Source: Cherax quadricarinatus (Eukaryota; Arthropoda; Malacostraca; Decapoda; Parastacidae). From it: 64,000 bases of DNA. Shown here piece by piece: positions 23,743-35,000 of this stretch. The notes under the pieces are model-generated. The model saw nothing but the letters and a program-made list of their open reading frames with translations, did no database searches and was not told where the DNA came from. The number at the start of each line of letters is the position of its first letter. Position 1 is the first letter of the stretch. A program made the translations under genes and the position numbers. The DNA lies in assembly GCF_038502225.1 (NCBI RefSeq), contig NC_091301.1:19556847-19620846 (forward strand). Reading direction: 5' to 3'.

Positions 23743-23858
23743 ATCATGAAATTCAGTGAGGCTAAACTAATGATTAAAGAAGACGATTTAAGACAGCGAA
23801 AATGCATACAAGCTGCCTTAATTGCTGTCAGTAACACTATCCATCAAAAGTTCGGTAG
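23743..23858 (+). pseudogene. PLE GIY-YIG C-terminal fragment, first part
   Basis: The frame reads MKFSEAKLMIKEDDLRQRKC and AALIAVSNTIHQKFGS, parallel to MKFRDAQLVIKETNFRRRKC in the PLE at 20211-21946. It continues after the nested array, at 25197-25262. Confidence 0.8.
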
Positions 23859-25183
23859 ATTGAGACACTTATGCAGCATATGGGAATTTTTATTCAGGAA
23901 ACGTTTCGCCACACAGTGGCTTCATCAGTCCAATACAAAGAGGAAGGCGTAAGGAGAGGAGGAGAATGAGGTAATCAGTCCCTCAACCTGGAGTCGATGT
24001 GTTCAGTCCATCAATCTTGTAGAATGTACAGCATAGGGCCGTAGACGTGGCTTATATACTGTAGTGAGGTGACGTGAAGCAGATGGAGGTGGGGTCATAG
24101 TGGTACCATCCACTAGTCGAAGTAGGTCTTCGTTCAAAGGTTGAACAAGTGTTGAAGAATTCTTTGTAATAAGACCCCATGATGCTGCCGTGTCTGACAG
24201 TTGTGATGAATGGTTTGAAAAACCGACAAGTTGAAGATTGAGACACTTATGCAGCATATGGGAATCTTTATTCAGGAAACGTTTCGCCACACAGTGGCTT
24301 CATCAGTCCAATACAAAGAGGAAGGCGTAAGGAGAGGAGGAGAATGAGGTAATCAGTCCCTCAACCTGGAGTCGATGTGTTCAGTCCATCAATCTTGTAG
24401 AATGTACAGCATAGGGCCGTAGACGTGGCTTATATACTGTAGTGAGGTGAGGTGAAGCAGGCGGAGGCGGGGTCATAGTGGTGCCATCCACTAGTCGAAG
24501 TAGGTCTTCGTCCAAAGGTTGAACAAGTGTTGAAGAATTCTTTGTAACAAGATCCCATGATGCTGCAGTGTCTGACAGTTGTGATGAATGGTTTGAAAAA
24601 CCGACAAGTTGAAGATTGAGACACTTATGCAGCATATGGGAATCTTTATTCAGGAAACGTTTCGCCACACAGTGGCTTCATCAGTCCAATACAAAGAGGA
24701 AGGTGTAAGGAGAGGAGGAGTATGAGGTAATCAGTCCCTCAACCTGGAGTCGATGTGTTCAGTCCATCAATCTTGTAGAATGTACAGCATAGGGCCGTAG
24801 ACGTGGCTTATATACTGTAGTGAGGTGAGGTGAAGCAGGCGGAGGCGGGGTCGTAGTGGTACCATCCACTAGTTCAAGTAGGTCTTCGTCCAAAGGTTGA
24901 ACAAGTGTTGAAGAATTCTTTGTAACAAGATCCCATGACGCTGCAGTGTCTGACAGTTGTGATGAATGGTTTGAAAAACCGACAAGTTGAAGATTGATGG
25001 ACTGAACACATCGACTCCAGGTTGAGGGACTGATTACCTCATACTCCTCCTCTCCTTACGCCTTCCTCTTTGTATTGGACTGATGAAGCCACTGTGTGGC
25101 GAAACGTTTCCTGAATAAAGATTCCCATATGCTGCATAAGTGTCTCAATCGTCAACTTGTCGGTTTTTCAAACCATTCATCAC
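23859..25183. mobile_element. Tandem array of 378-bp PLE-end units (family a), closed by an inverted segment
   Basis: Flanked by aaaagttcggtag at 23846-23858 and 25184-25196 (13 bp). Units start with gattgag-type text at 23858, 24236 and 24614, exactly 378 bp apart. At 24992 the orientation flips and a + strand unit end runs to 25183. Each unit, read on the minus strand, holds a TATA box (agtatataagcc-like), about 140 bases of transcript-like sequence, the hairpin GCCAC-tgt-GTGGC, GAAACG, and AATAAAG. No protein is encoded; mobilisation would need a PLE in trans. Confidence 0.85.
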
Positions 25184-25196
25184 AAAAGTTCGGTAG

Positions 25197-25262
25197 TTAC
25201 AGTATCTCAAAATTGCTAATCAACAGGATATTACCTATTCTGAAAACTGCTGTAACATGATA
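25197..25262 (+). pseudogene. PLE GIY-YIG C-terminal fragment, second part
   Basis: Reads YSISKLLINRILPILKTAVT then a stop, the equivalent of FTISEVLARILLKAVNPAIT. It joins 23743-23858 if the array is removed. Confidence 0.78.
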
Positions 25263-25351
25263 TCAACAGGTCCTTCTCAAACCCAACCCGTCTCACCATT
25301 AGTTCCACTACTACTACTACCACTACTACCTTTGAACATTAAAATTGTATA

Positions 25352-26058
25352 AAATACCGACAGATTGTTAGGTAAGACTACGGAACAATGCTCTTCTCCA
25401 GACTGAGGGACTGACCACCTCAAAACTTTAAGGGTGATGGACTGATTACATCGTCTTCAAGTCTCTTCTATCAACTTTTCTGTACTCGACTGAAGAAGCC
25501 TACTGTGTAGGCGAAACGTTTCGAAATAAAGATACCTAACATATGCTGCATAAGTGTCTCAATCTTCAACTTGTCGGTTTTTCAAACCATTCATCACAAC
25601 TGTCAGACACTGCAGCATCATGGGATCTTGTTACAAAGAATTCTTCAACACTTGTTCAACCTTTGGACGAAGACCTACTTCGACTAGTGGATGGTACCAC
25701 TATGACCCCGCCTCCATCTGCTTCACGTCACCTCACTACAGTATATAAGCCACGTCTACGGCCCTATGCTGTACATTCTACAAGATTGATGGACTGAACA
25801 TATCGACTCCAGGTTGAGGGACTGATTACCTCATTCTCCTCCTCTCCTTACGCCTTCCTCTTTGTATTGGACTGATGAAGCCACTGTGTGGCGAAACGTT
25901 TCCTGAATAAAGATTTCCATATGCTGCATAAGTGTCTCAATCTTCAAGATACCTAACTGTTGCATATGTGTCTTACCTAACACTCCACCTGACTCCTGCT
26001 ACTATATATACTCGAAATAAAGATACCTAACTGTTGCATATGTCTTACCTAACAACTA
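25352..26058 (+). mobile_element. PLE-end unit family c, itself split by a family a unit
   Basis: The family c unit (gtataaaataccgac to hairpin GCCTAC-tgt-GTAGGC, GAAACG, AATAAAGATACC) is interrupted at 25541-25947 by a + strand family a unit. aagatacctaac lies on both sides (25529-25540, 25946-25957; 12 bp). The inner unit has a TATA box at 25742-25749 (tatataag), the GCCAC/GTGGC hairpin and AATAAAG. The outer unit then resumes with ctgttgcatatgtgtc. Confidence 0.82.
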
Positions 26059-26900
26059 TATATACTCATTTTTTTAAACCAACCAAACCATACCCCGTGA
26101 GTCAAGTCGACTCGTTTTTTTAGTTTTCTTTGTATTAGGACCGCAGAAGCCACTCGTGGCGAAATGTTTCCTTTAATGTCCTGAAATATACATACGTGAC
26201 TTTTTTCCACATAGATGTATTGTTTGAGATGAGAGGAAGGATGATATAACAAAGGGAAACAGTTTTAAACTTTATACCCAAATGCGTTAGGTGCATATAT
26301 GGCTTTTCTTGGGTGCAGAGGTAGTGAAGGGAAAGAATATAGGAGAGTAAGTAGTGGTACTGGAAGGCTGACTTCATACATGACTCCAAAAGTAGTTATG
26401 ACAGATCCATAGGTATCAGGAGCCTTCAGTGGTCAAGTGAAAGATAAAAGGCGAACCCGGGAACTGAATTCAACCCTGAAACATCTAGGCGAGTGCACAT
26501 ACACCCCCCCCCCCCATCTCTTTCCCTCACACAATTTCGAAAAAGAAGGGTTAGTGGATATGTTCATGTAAGCCATACTGGTTCTTCAAGCCTGCCTCCG
26601 TCTTCTCCGACAACATCAGTAGCGCTTATGGCGGGAGATTTTGCGCCATTTTCATTGTTCAGGGGCGCGGAAGGCGTGCGTAAGAGCAATCAACGCCATC
26701 TTTGTGCCCAGCACCTCACTTGGAAAATCGCCTCCGGTGTCCCTTCCCCCCTCCTCCCCCTCCCCTAACAAAATGGACAACAGCCGATGTTGTGACTGAA
26801 TCAGCTTAGCTAGATGGGGGACAGTGTGTGACCAGAGGTTGAGGCTAGTTAGGAGGTCGATTTCATAGTTGCTGCTGGGGAAGACTAGTATATAATTAGG
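26059..26900. other. Unassigned DNA with a worn hairpin remnant
   Basis: Near 26138-26172 the text gcagaagccactcgtggcg followed by aaatgtttcc looks like a decayed PLE hairpin. A 13-base C run lies at about 26502-26514. 26560-26770 is richer in CpG and holds a small ORF from 26493 without a recognised motif; it could be promoter-like, but nothing supports a call. Confidence 0.4.
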
Positions 26901-26916
26901 GGATGAAGTTGGTAAT

Positions 26917-27274
<358 letters not shown>

Positions 27275-27388
27275 GAAATATGTGAACTGTTGAGGGTGAT
27301 GCTAAGATTTGTCCCATTAGTTGGCAGGTCGTTAAGGCTAGGAAATCACCCCGTGGTGGGTACCAGTGAATTATTGTTTTTTTGGTAG

Positions 27389-27585
27389 GTGTTGGATGAA
27401 GCTAGGATGTGTGGTCTATCTGTTGGTAGGTGTTGGGTGAAGATAGGATATGTGGTCTGTCTGTTGCTAGGTGTTGGATGCAGCTAGGATATGTGGTCTA
27501 TCTGTTGCTAGGTGTTGGATGCAGCTAGGATATGTGGTCTATCTGTTGCTAGGTGTGGGGTGAAGCTAGGATGTGTAGCCTGTCT
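27389..27585. repeat. 41-bp tandem repeat, 4.8 copies
   Basis: Units start at 27389, 27430, 27471, 27512 and 27553. Consensus parts are gtgttggatgcagctagg, atatgtggtctatctg and ttgctag. Units 3 and 4 are identical. Confidence 0.92.
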
Positions 27586-27723
27586 ACTTCTAATTGATAT
27601 ATTCATTGCTTGCCACTACGTGAGGTTAGGAAGCTACATGTTTCCAACTGAGATCTGGGTGAGATTAGACGATCAAGTTGTTTGTTGCTGGGTGAGTCTA
27701 CGATATTTGTCCTTCTTGTAAAC

Positions 27724-27945
27724 GGTATAAAATACCGACAAGTTGAAGATTAAGACACATGTCCAGCAATTGGTTATCTTTAATTGATGAAACATTTCGC
27801 CTACACAGTAGGCTTCTTCAGTCAAATACAGAGGCAGCAGGTGTAGTAATGAAATAAGGATGACGTAATCAGCATTTGAAAAAGAAAAAGTATTTGAGGT
27901 GGTCAGTCCCTCTGTTTGTCCTATTGTTTAGTTTCGCCCCTCAAG
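27724..27945 (-). mobile_element. Old PLE-end remnant, family c-like
   Basis: It opens with ggtataaaataccgacaag, then the complement of the hairpin (stem GCCTAC/GTAGGC) at 27800-27826, and later gaggtggtcagtccctc, all in reverse orientation and more decayed than other copies. Confidence 0.7.
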
Positions 27946-28282
27946 TTCTCTGGACAAATACGAGTCAACTATGAAACAAAAGAACAAGCTTGACGGATTT
28001 CCTATTTTTTTTAAGAAACTGTTTAACATGACTGTTTTTAATTCTTATTAGATCTCACCATAATATCCTGATGCCACGGAAGAATAAGAATTGGTGGGTA
28101 GTCAATTATTTTTCCGGAGTATATACGATTGTCAGTGGGTAAGAGTTAGTGTTACTGAAGGGAGGGTATGGGGTTATTATTTCTACAAGCACGTGATATA
28201 ACTTTACATACCTAGCAGACATCACAGACATACTACGTGTATAGAAAGCCCCTGGTTATGTAGAGCATTTCTGGCAACTTTG

Positions 28283-28450
28283 GTTAATCTTGTCCTCCAG
28301 TCGATTAACACCTAGGTACGTACTGACTGCTAGGTGGACAGTGAGAGCAGGTGTAAGGAAACATGCCCAACGCTTCACCAGTGCAGGGGATCGATCCTGG
28401 ACCCTCAGTGTGTGAGCTAAGGATGCAGTCAACCAAGCCACGAGGGAGGG
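28283..28450 (-). mobile_element. Old SINE family B copy
   Basis: The + strand reads ttaacacctaggtacgtac, gctaggtggacag, ggtgtaaggaaacatgccc, ggggatcgatcctgg and tgtgtgagcta, the reverse complement of the family B body and head with many changes. Confidence 0.65.
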
Positions 28451-28840
28451 TGTGAGTTGATGACATTGAAGGGTGGGGGATAGGTTGATGTCACCTGTTT
28501 ATAGCAGTGGAGACCCAAGAACACTTACAGAACTGATCCTTAGGCGACTCAAGAGATTTGTATTTCACTATACACTGAGAGGTTTGTATATACACATCTC
28601 TGTATATATATACACAGGTGTGTATCGCTGTATATACAGCGAAACATATATATTTACTATATATATCTAGAGCTGTGTATATTTCTCACCATCCATTTTC
28701 ATTACAAAACCTAAAACGACTCGAATTAGAGCACGTTTTCACCCTCCATTCTTACAATTCAAAACATTTATTTACATCTCGAAAAGCAAATGAACCAAAG
28801 ATTTTCTTAACTAGTATCATGTTTTTTCCACTTGTTGCAG

Positions 28841-28933
28841 GCCCAGCAGACAGCATCCTGGCGAGCGTCATAAAAGCCGACGAGGTAAAGAAGCCCAAGT
28901 CAAAGGATCTCTCTATCTACAGAACCCCTTCAG
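28841..28933 (+). CDS. Penultimate coding exon of a C2H2 zinc-finger gene
   Basis: A 93-nt exon preceded by a pyrimidine tract and acceptor (gttttttccacttgttgcag) and followed by the donor gtaagg. In the frame ..GC CCA GCA it reads PADSILASVIKADEVKK then PKSKDLSIYRTPS and ends one base into a codon. The next exon begins with the two bases that complete it as Gly, so the protein reads ...YRTPSGKYYC.... Codons are far less AT-biased than the flanking sequence. The segment is a charged linker before the zinc finger. Upstream exons were not found in this window: they are either before base 1 or too short to see. Confidence 0.75.
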
Positions 28934-28999
28934 GTAAGGTGCCTGTCAGGGTGCCAAGATGTATTCGTAAGTTTACGGAGTAACCTGGTAAGACAGAGG

Positions 29000-29860
29000 A
29001 TTATTATTATAATAAAAAAGAAGCGCTAAGCCACAAGGGCTATACAGGTAAGACAGGAAAATAGCGAGATATGTACTCTCTATTTCACCAGTTTGTGGTT
29101 GCTGGGTAGAGGCAGAGACACTCTTACTTTCACAGTCCCTATAATACGTCTTCGTAAACCTGTGTAAGGAGTCTGTCTTTAACGCTTCTTCACCCAAGTC
29201 ATTCCACTTGTTGGTCACCCTAATGCTCAAGAAATATTTGTTGACATCCCTGCAGCTCGTCTGCGTCTTTAACTTCCGTTTGTGTTCCAGTGTTCTCATT
29301 TCCTGCTTCTCATTTTTTGTGTATCAGGTTCTTTGCGTATCTTGCATATCGTGAACATGTACTCCCTATACATTCAGTCCACTAATTTCATCGGTTGTAC
29401 TGCCTCCCGGTTCGTTTCTCTTAACTTTAGGATTAGTCTTGTTAAGAATCTCTGCAAACTCTACGAAATCATGACGATTTCGGGGGTCACCATCCTTGTT
29501 GTCTGGTCCTAGACCAGACCTGATATATGTTGCATACAACATGTATCAGGTGTGTTGTATGTAACATTTATCAGCCATGACTAATTCAGAGGTTCCTGGA
29601 AATAAATCTTAGGTTCCCTGGTCTCGCATTCACTTCAGAAGTCGTGAGATTAATGTGCGCCTCTGGCTACATGCTGACTGTAGTCACATATACATGTAGG
29701 TGATTCTCATTTGTTTTTTCAAGGTTGTACTATGCTTGTCTTTTTTAGGCTTCCCATAGTTTCATAACCTTGCATTTTGGGGGTTGATATTCAATAGCTG
29801 TTTGTCTGACCAACTATGCAGTTTGCCCTGTCCTCCTTGGTTTATTTATATTCTCATCAT
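29000..29860 (-). pseudogene. CR1-like LINE C-terminal remnant
   Basis: The minus frame 29299 to about 29100 reads HKRKLKTQTSCRDVNKYFLSI, TNKWNDLGEEALKTDSLHRF. Further upstream (about 29760-29860) a worn LHSWSDKQLLNINPQ matches the WSDKWQLNFNP region of RT. The 3' end (29001-29046) carries the gaagcgctaagccacaagg tail with (ATT)n, the same tail as the I-clade LINE ending at 31893. That tail could be an adjacent insertion. Confidence 0.7.
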
Positions 29861-30059
29861 TAACTGGTAGCAATTTTTTACTTTATGTTAAGAACTAAGC
29901 CCGTGTGGGTTAGAGTAAAAACTCAGTCTTGCGTTCGCTGATCGTTAAACCGACACACTGCCTGACTCTGTGTATAGTATCAAATCAGGTTAATATCTTT
30001 TCTTTTTATTTTTTACATAAAACATAATTAAAATTTAGTAAGCGCAGCTTGTGTGTTGC

Positions 30060-30265
30060 TCATCATCTATTGTATAATTCCATAAAAATTCTTCTTCCCT
30101 TTCATAGCTAACCATCTCCTGTGACCACAAATCTCTGTTGCAAACTCTTGAACATTGCATTGTGAATAATACAGATCACACCACAAATATACGACAGCGT
30201 CTTCATCACTTTCTCCAACTTTAGTTCTAAGCCTAACATTTCTCTCTCTCTTATCTTTTTCTTTA
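30060..30265 (-). other. Unassigned open frame 3' of a LINE
   Basis: In the minus direction, about 65 open codons (RTKVGESDEDAVVYLWCD, NVQEFATEICGHRRWLA) follow the LINE 3' UTR and an AATAAAG. I do not recognise the sequence. It could be a fragment of another transposon. Confidence 0.3.
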
Positions 30266-30945
30266 TTGTTACCGTTTAACCAGGATGTTACTGCTGGCCG
30301 CACGCAAACTGACATACGAACCACAGCCCGGCTGGTCAGATACTGACTTTAGTTGTCTGTCCAGTGCCTTCTTGAAGACAGTCAGGGGTCTACTGGTAAT
30401 CCCCCTTATGTATGCTAGGAGGCAGTTGAACAGTCTTGGGCCCTTGACACTTATTGTGTTGTCTCTCAGTGTACGCGTGGCACCCTTGGTTTTCATTGGG
30501 GGAATGTTGCATCGTATGCCTAGTCTTTTGCTTTCATAGGGAGTTATTTTCGTGTGCAAGTTTGGATTTTCCAAGTGTATATTATCATGTATCTCTCTCG
30601 CCTGCATTCCAGGGAATACAAATCAAGGGACTTCAACCGTTCCCAGTAATTTAGGTGCCTTATCGTACTTAAGTGTGCCGTGAAAGTTCTTTGTACACTC
30701 TCCAGGTCAGCAATTTCGCCTGCCGTGAAGGGGGCAGTTAATGTACAGCAACATTCCAGCCTAGAGAGAACAAGCGGTTTGAAGAGAACCATAGGCTTGG
30801 CATCCCTGGTTTTGAAGGTTCTCATTATCCATCCTATCGTTTTCCTAGCAGATGCGGTAGATACATTGTTGTGGTCTTTGAAGGCGAGATCCTCTGACAT
30901 TGTCACCACAAACATAAACATCACATTATCTGAATAGTTTCCAAA
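30266..30945 (-). pseudogene. LINE C-terminal fragment (CR1-like, second family)
   Basis: The minus frames read VTMSEDLAFKDH, ASARKTIGWIMRTFKTRD, LVLSRLECCCTLTAPF and RHLNYWERLKSLDLYSLECRR. After a frame change: GIRCNIPPMKTKGATRTLRDN, GPRLFNCL...IRGITSRPLTVFK and QPGCGSYVSLRAAS. This is the RT thumb and the C-terminal domain. The same C-terminus occurs on the + strand at 52435-52640. Frameshifted and 5' truncated. Confidence 0.85.
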
Positions 30946-31522
30946 ATATGTACTACTTACAAAAACATGCCTGTTTGTAAATAGATTCCAAATATGTTTG
31001 TATTAGTACATATTTTTTTCAATTAAGCAGATAATGGGTACATTTTGATTGGTGTTGTAATTTCTCCTCACATGGCGCAAGTCCTCTATTATATTATTTC
31101 CACATTAATGGGGGAAGTTTATACCCGCAGGAATCATTCAGCACCTAGGGGAATGAATTCAGTTAAAGTGATTAGTCTAATTCCTTGGCTCAATAGCTCA
31201 TCACCAGCACCAAGGGATCTTTTTCTCTAGTATATTTGTTTTCACTTACCTTTTATACAATGACACCATTCTTCTTGTAAGTCATCTTCCTCTTACACTA
31301 CCTTCAGATCCCTCTAAATAATGAACGGATGTATCAGTCGTTCCTTCTAAAACACACACATCTAGAAATCAACCCTTCAATTTTTTTCCCCACAAAAAGT
31401 GTAGTAAACTGCAATCGTTGTACACTTCTTTGTACCTTAAAGGCTTATTTCACTTTTTTTACTTGAAAATGTGTTGCTTATTACCAAACCTCCGTTAAAG
31501 CATAAGTCTGTTGTCATTTACA
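30946..31522. other. Intronic DNA without recognised feature
   Basis: AT-rich; no coding or repeat signature noted. Confidence 0.5.
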
Positions 31523-31523
31523 A

Positions 31524-31825
31524 GTGGCCCGGTGGCCTGGTGGCTAAAGCTCCCGCTTCACACACGGAGGGCCCGGGTTCGATTCCTGGCGGGTGGAAAC
31601 ATTTCGACACGTTTCCTTACACCTATTGTCCTGTTCACCTAGCAGCAAATAGGTACCTGGGTGTTAGTCGACTGGTGTGGGTCGCATCCTGGGGGACAAG
31701 ATTAAGGACCCCAATGGAAATAAGTTAGACAGTCCTCGATGACGCACTGACTTTCTTGGGTTATCCTGGGTGGCTAACTCTCCGGGGTTAAAAATCCGAA
31801 CGAAATCTTATCTTCAAACCTTCTC
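31524..31825 (+). mobile_element. tRNA-derived SINE, family B, good copy
   Basis: The head has an A box around ggcctggtggctaaagc and a B box in gggttcgattcctgg. The body has cacctagcagcaaatagg, ggtgtgggtcgcatcctgg, then gacagtcctcgatgacgc and ggggttaaaaatccgaacg at the 3' end. It is nearly the reverse complement of 63591-63893, which also shows a (GATAA)n tail. Confidence 0.9.
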
Positions 31826-32099
31826 AGTGTACCTTCCATCACTGTCTGCCACCTTTGCAATAAAATCTCAAATAGTTAATACTCTTGGCCAATTATTATT
31901 ATTATAATAAAAAAGAAGCACTAAACCACAAGGGCTATAAGCGCTACAGGGCAGGAAGGAAGCGAGGGTATCAGGTGGTAAAAGGGAGATGGATGAGTAA
32001 TAGGTTACGGAGAACAGCGGGGCAGTGGATAGTGAAAGGGTAGAGGGCAGCAAAAGATTGAGGTAGAAAGGGCTGAGAGGAGTGCGAAAGGTACCATCA

Positions 32100-33300
32100 T
32101 CAGAGTTTGTGGAGTAAATCAGTCGTTGTCAAGAAGTCAATGAGAGAGTCAGGATTAAAGGAGGGTTCATCAGCAAGAAGGGAAGGTAAAGAAAGAGTAG
32201 GAGAGTGGAGACGACGTTGGAGGTAAATTCTGCGTGCTCGTTGATAGAGAGGGCAGTCTAACAGAATGTGGCTAACCGATACTGGAACCTGACACTTCTC
32301 ACAGAGAGGAACAGGGCGCCTTTCCATGAGATACCCATGAGTAAGTAAGACGAGTGTGGCCAATGTGAAGATGGGAGAGAGTAGTCTCTCAACCTCGACA
32401 CTGATGACAAGAAGACGGCCAGTTACCTATACTCGGTTTAATAGACTGAAGTTTGTTACTGAGCAGATTAGACCAACGTTGTTGCCAATGGGTGTGAAGG
32501 TAGATAGCTATTACAGCAAAATAGTCTGGAAATGGAACACCTCTGGTAGGTCGTGTACTGCTGACCGCGCAGCAGTGTCTGCCTGTTCATTGCCCTGTAT
32601 GTCAACATGACCAGGGACCCAACAAAAAACAATATCTTTATGCTTAGTAGAGATGCGGCGTAGCCAAAGTTGGATACGGAGAATTAGGGGGTGAAGTGTA
32701 TCAAATTTTTGTATAGCCTATAGAGCACTAAGGGAGTCTGAGACAACCACAAATGTTGACACAGGCATAGATGCAATATGGATAAGTGCTGCAAGAATGG
32801 CATACAATTCGGCGGTAAAAATCCTAGCCAAAGATAGTAAATGCCTTCGCACGACGCTGTCCGGAAACTCTGCTGCGAATCCGACACCATCAAAAGACTT
32901 ACAGCCATCTGTGTACACTGCGATGGCATGAGAATGAGAGTGGAAGTGGTCAAGAAAAAGACAGCGGGAAGCTACCGTAGGCAGTTGGGCTTTCGAGCAA
33001 GGGAGTGAGAAAGAACAGACTCGAACAGCTGGAACTTCCTAGGGGGGTAGGGAAAAGTGAGATGCTACATGAACATAGAAAGTTGGTAACTGAAGGGAAG
33101 ACAAGAGCGAATGTAGGCGAAGAGAGAAGGGACGGAGAAAACAGGGACGGTGAACAAATAATGTCTACTAATATCGGTGACCATTCTATAAATGGAAGGA
33201 TTGTGGAGATCATGAGAGCATGCATAGTAACGAAGGTAATGGGCATCACGGCAATCGGACAAGGATGGAACATTCGCTTCTGTATAGAGGCTCTTAACAG
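32100..33300 (-). pseudogene. I-clade LINE RNase H and C-terminal domain
   Basis: The minus frame at 32918-32718 reads MYTDGCKSFDGVGFAAEF, IFTAELYAILAAL and VVVSDSLSAL: the D, E and D residues of RNase H are present. 32363-32100 reads RRPVPLCEKCQVPVSVSHILLDCPLY, a CxxC-x-H-C cluster typical after RNase H in I and Jockey elements. The part before RNase H (about 33300-33000) is legible only in pieces. Confidence 0.8.
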
Positions 33301-33385
33301 GGGAAGAGCGAAAAGCACCAAGGCATAAACATAATCCTTGGTGATGGATGGGGTTAAGGCTGGAGAGAGTAGCAGGAGAGGCCGC

Positions 33386-35000
33386 TTAATAGATCTGGTC
33401 ACCATAATCGAGTTTCGACAAAATGAGGGATGAATGTAGGTGAAGGAGAGTTCGACGATCAGCTCCCCATGAAAAATGAGCAAAGGTTTTAAGAAGGTTC
33501 AGCCGGCTGTGACAAGTTGCCTTCATGAAGAGAGGTAATGTGAGGTTTCCAGGATAACCTACAGTCAAAGAGGAGGCCTAGAAACCTGACTATCACATTC
33601 AGGGACACAGGAGTCATAGAGGTACAAAGGATGATCGGAGATGACAGAGCGTCTAGTGAAAGTAATTTGATGAGTTTTGGCACTGGAAAATTTAAACCCA
33701 TGTGTGGTGGCCCAATTGGAAACACGGTCAGCTGCATGCTGGAGAGAAACTGTAATGAGGTGACAGTCAGCACCTGCACAAGCAATAGCGAAGTCATCAA
33801 CATAGAAGGATGACCAAATATTGGATGGAACACTAGAGGCCAGATCATTTATAGCAAGGAGAAAAAGTGTTGTGCTCAGAACACATCCGTGGGGGACACT
33901 TTTAGCTTGGACAACGTCCGGGGAGAGCACATTATTAACCCGAACACGGAAATGTCTGTCAGTTAAAAAGTTCTTAGGCCTTGGAGGCCTAAGGAGTGGG
34001 CTTGGGCCAAAATATTATACCTCCAAGTTGTCATATGCCTTCTCAAGGTCAAAAAATATGGCAATAACCGAGTGGTTATTTGCAAAGGCATTACATACGT
34101 ATCCAAGCATAGTAAGGGGTCTATGGTAGAACGGCCTTATAAAAGCCATATTGACTAGTGGAGAGACTGTTGTGCGTCTCTAAATATCACATTAAACGTC
34201 AATTTACCAGATGTTCCATCATTTTGCAAACTGCACTGGTAAGAGCAATGGGACGATAGTGGGAGGCATCATGTCCCGTAGCACCCGGTTTGTGAAAAGG
34301 GAACAATGGCAGATTTCCACAGCTGGAGAAAAACTCCTTGTGACCAAATAAGATTGAAGAGGTGTAAGAGGACTGCAAGGGCTGACTGATTTAAATGTTT
34401 TAACATCCAAATATGAATGTCGTCAGGCCCAGTTGCCGATGATCGGCAAGCTGAGAGTGTTGCCTCCAGTTCCTGAAGTGTAAAAGGCACATTATACTGT
34501 TCTTCTCTGAGAGAAGAAAAGTCCAAGGGTGCTAACTCTCTGGCAGAATTTGAGGCAAGAAACGAGGGGCATAGATGGAGCCCCTGAGAAATACGGACCA
34601 GATGAATGCCAATTTCAATGGCAACCTCAAGAAAGTTTGCTATATCAACACCGGCGACCCGTAGAACAGGAGCCAGGTCAGGAGAGTATTTACCACTCAA
34701 TTTCCTCACTTTTTTCCAGACTGCACTCATAGAGGAAGCAGAGGTGATGATGGAAACATAATTTCCCCAGCAAGTGCGTTTAGCGTCACCGATGACATGG
34801 CAAGCGACCGCACATTTCTGCTTAAAATCAAAAAGTCTCTCAGCAGTTCTATTGTACTGGTACCTGCCCCACGCAGTGTGTTTCAAACATATTGCACGAG
34901 CACAAGCGGGAGACCACCAAGGCACGCACTTCTGAGAATGCCTGCCTGAGGTTTGGGGTATAGAATGAGAAGCTGCAGTTAAAACTGACATCGAGAAGAG
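33386..35000 (-). pseudogene. I-clade LINE reverse transcriptase
   Basis: From 5' to 3' on the minus strand: LEATLSACRSSATGPDDIHIW (fingers), SAIVPFSQ and, in other frames, SHYRPIALTS-like and VCKMMEHLV-like text near 34200-34270; then SVPHGCVLSTTLFLLAINDL (motif B), SSFYVDDFAIACAG (motif C, at about 33800), and the thumb with LNLLKTFAHFSWGADRRTLL and LILSKLDYGDQIY. Several frameshifts; motif A is hard to read. Confidence 0.8.

Noticed and set aside
23859..25183. Canonical hammerhead ribozyme in the family a units
   Set aside because: CTGATGA and GAAA are present around a hairpin, but the stem is offset by one base and I cannot find paired stems I and III with a UH cleavage site. Kept only as a hypothesis in the findings.
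26493..26768. 91-codon ORF as first exon of the zinc-finger gene
   Set aside because: No clear donor at its end in a usable phase and a poly-C start; not supported beyond slightly higher CpG.
28626..28641. 16-bp perfect palindrome cgctgtatatacagcg as a regulatory operator
   Set aside because: It lies in a TA-rich stretch where short palindromes are expected; no further support.
31524..31600. True tRNA gene
   Set aside because: A and B boxes are present, but the acceptor stem is not closed and the sequence continues into a SINE body repeated elsewhere.
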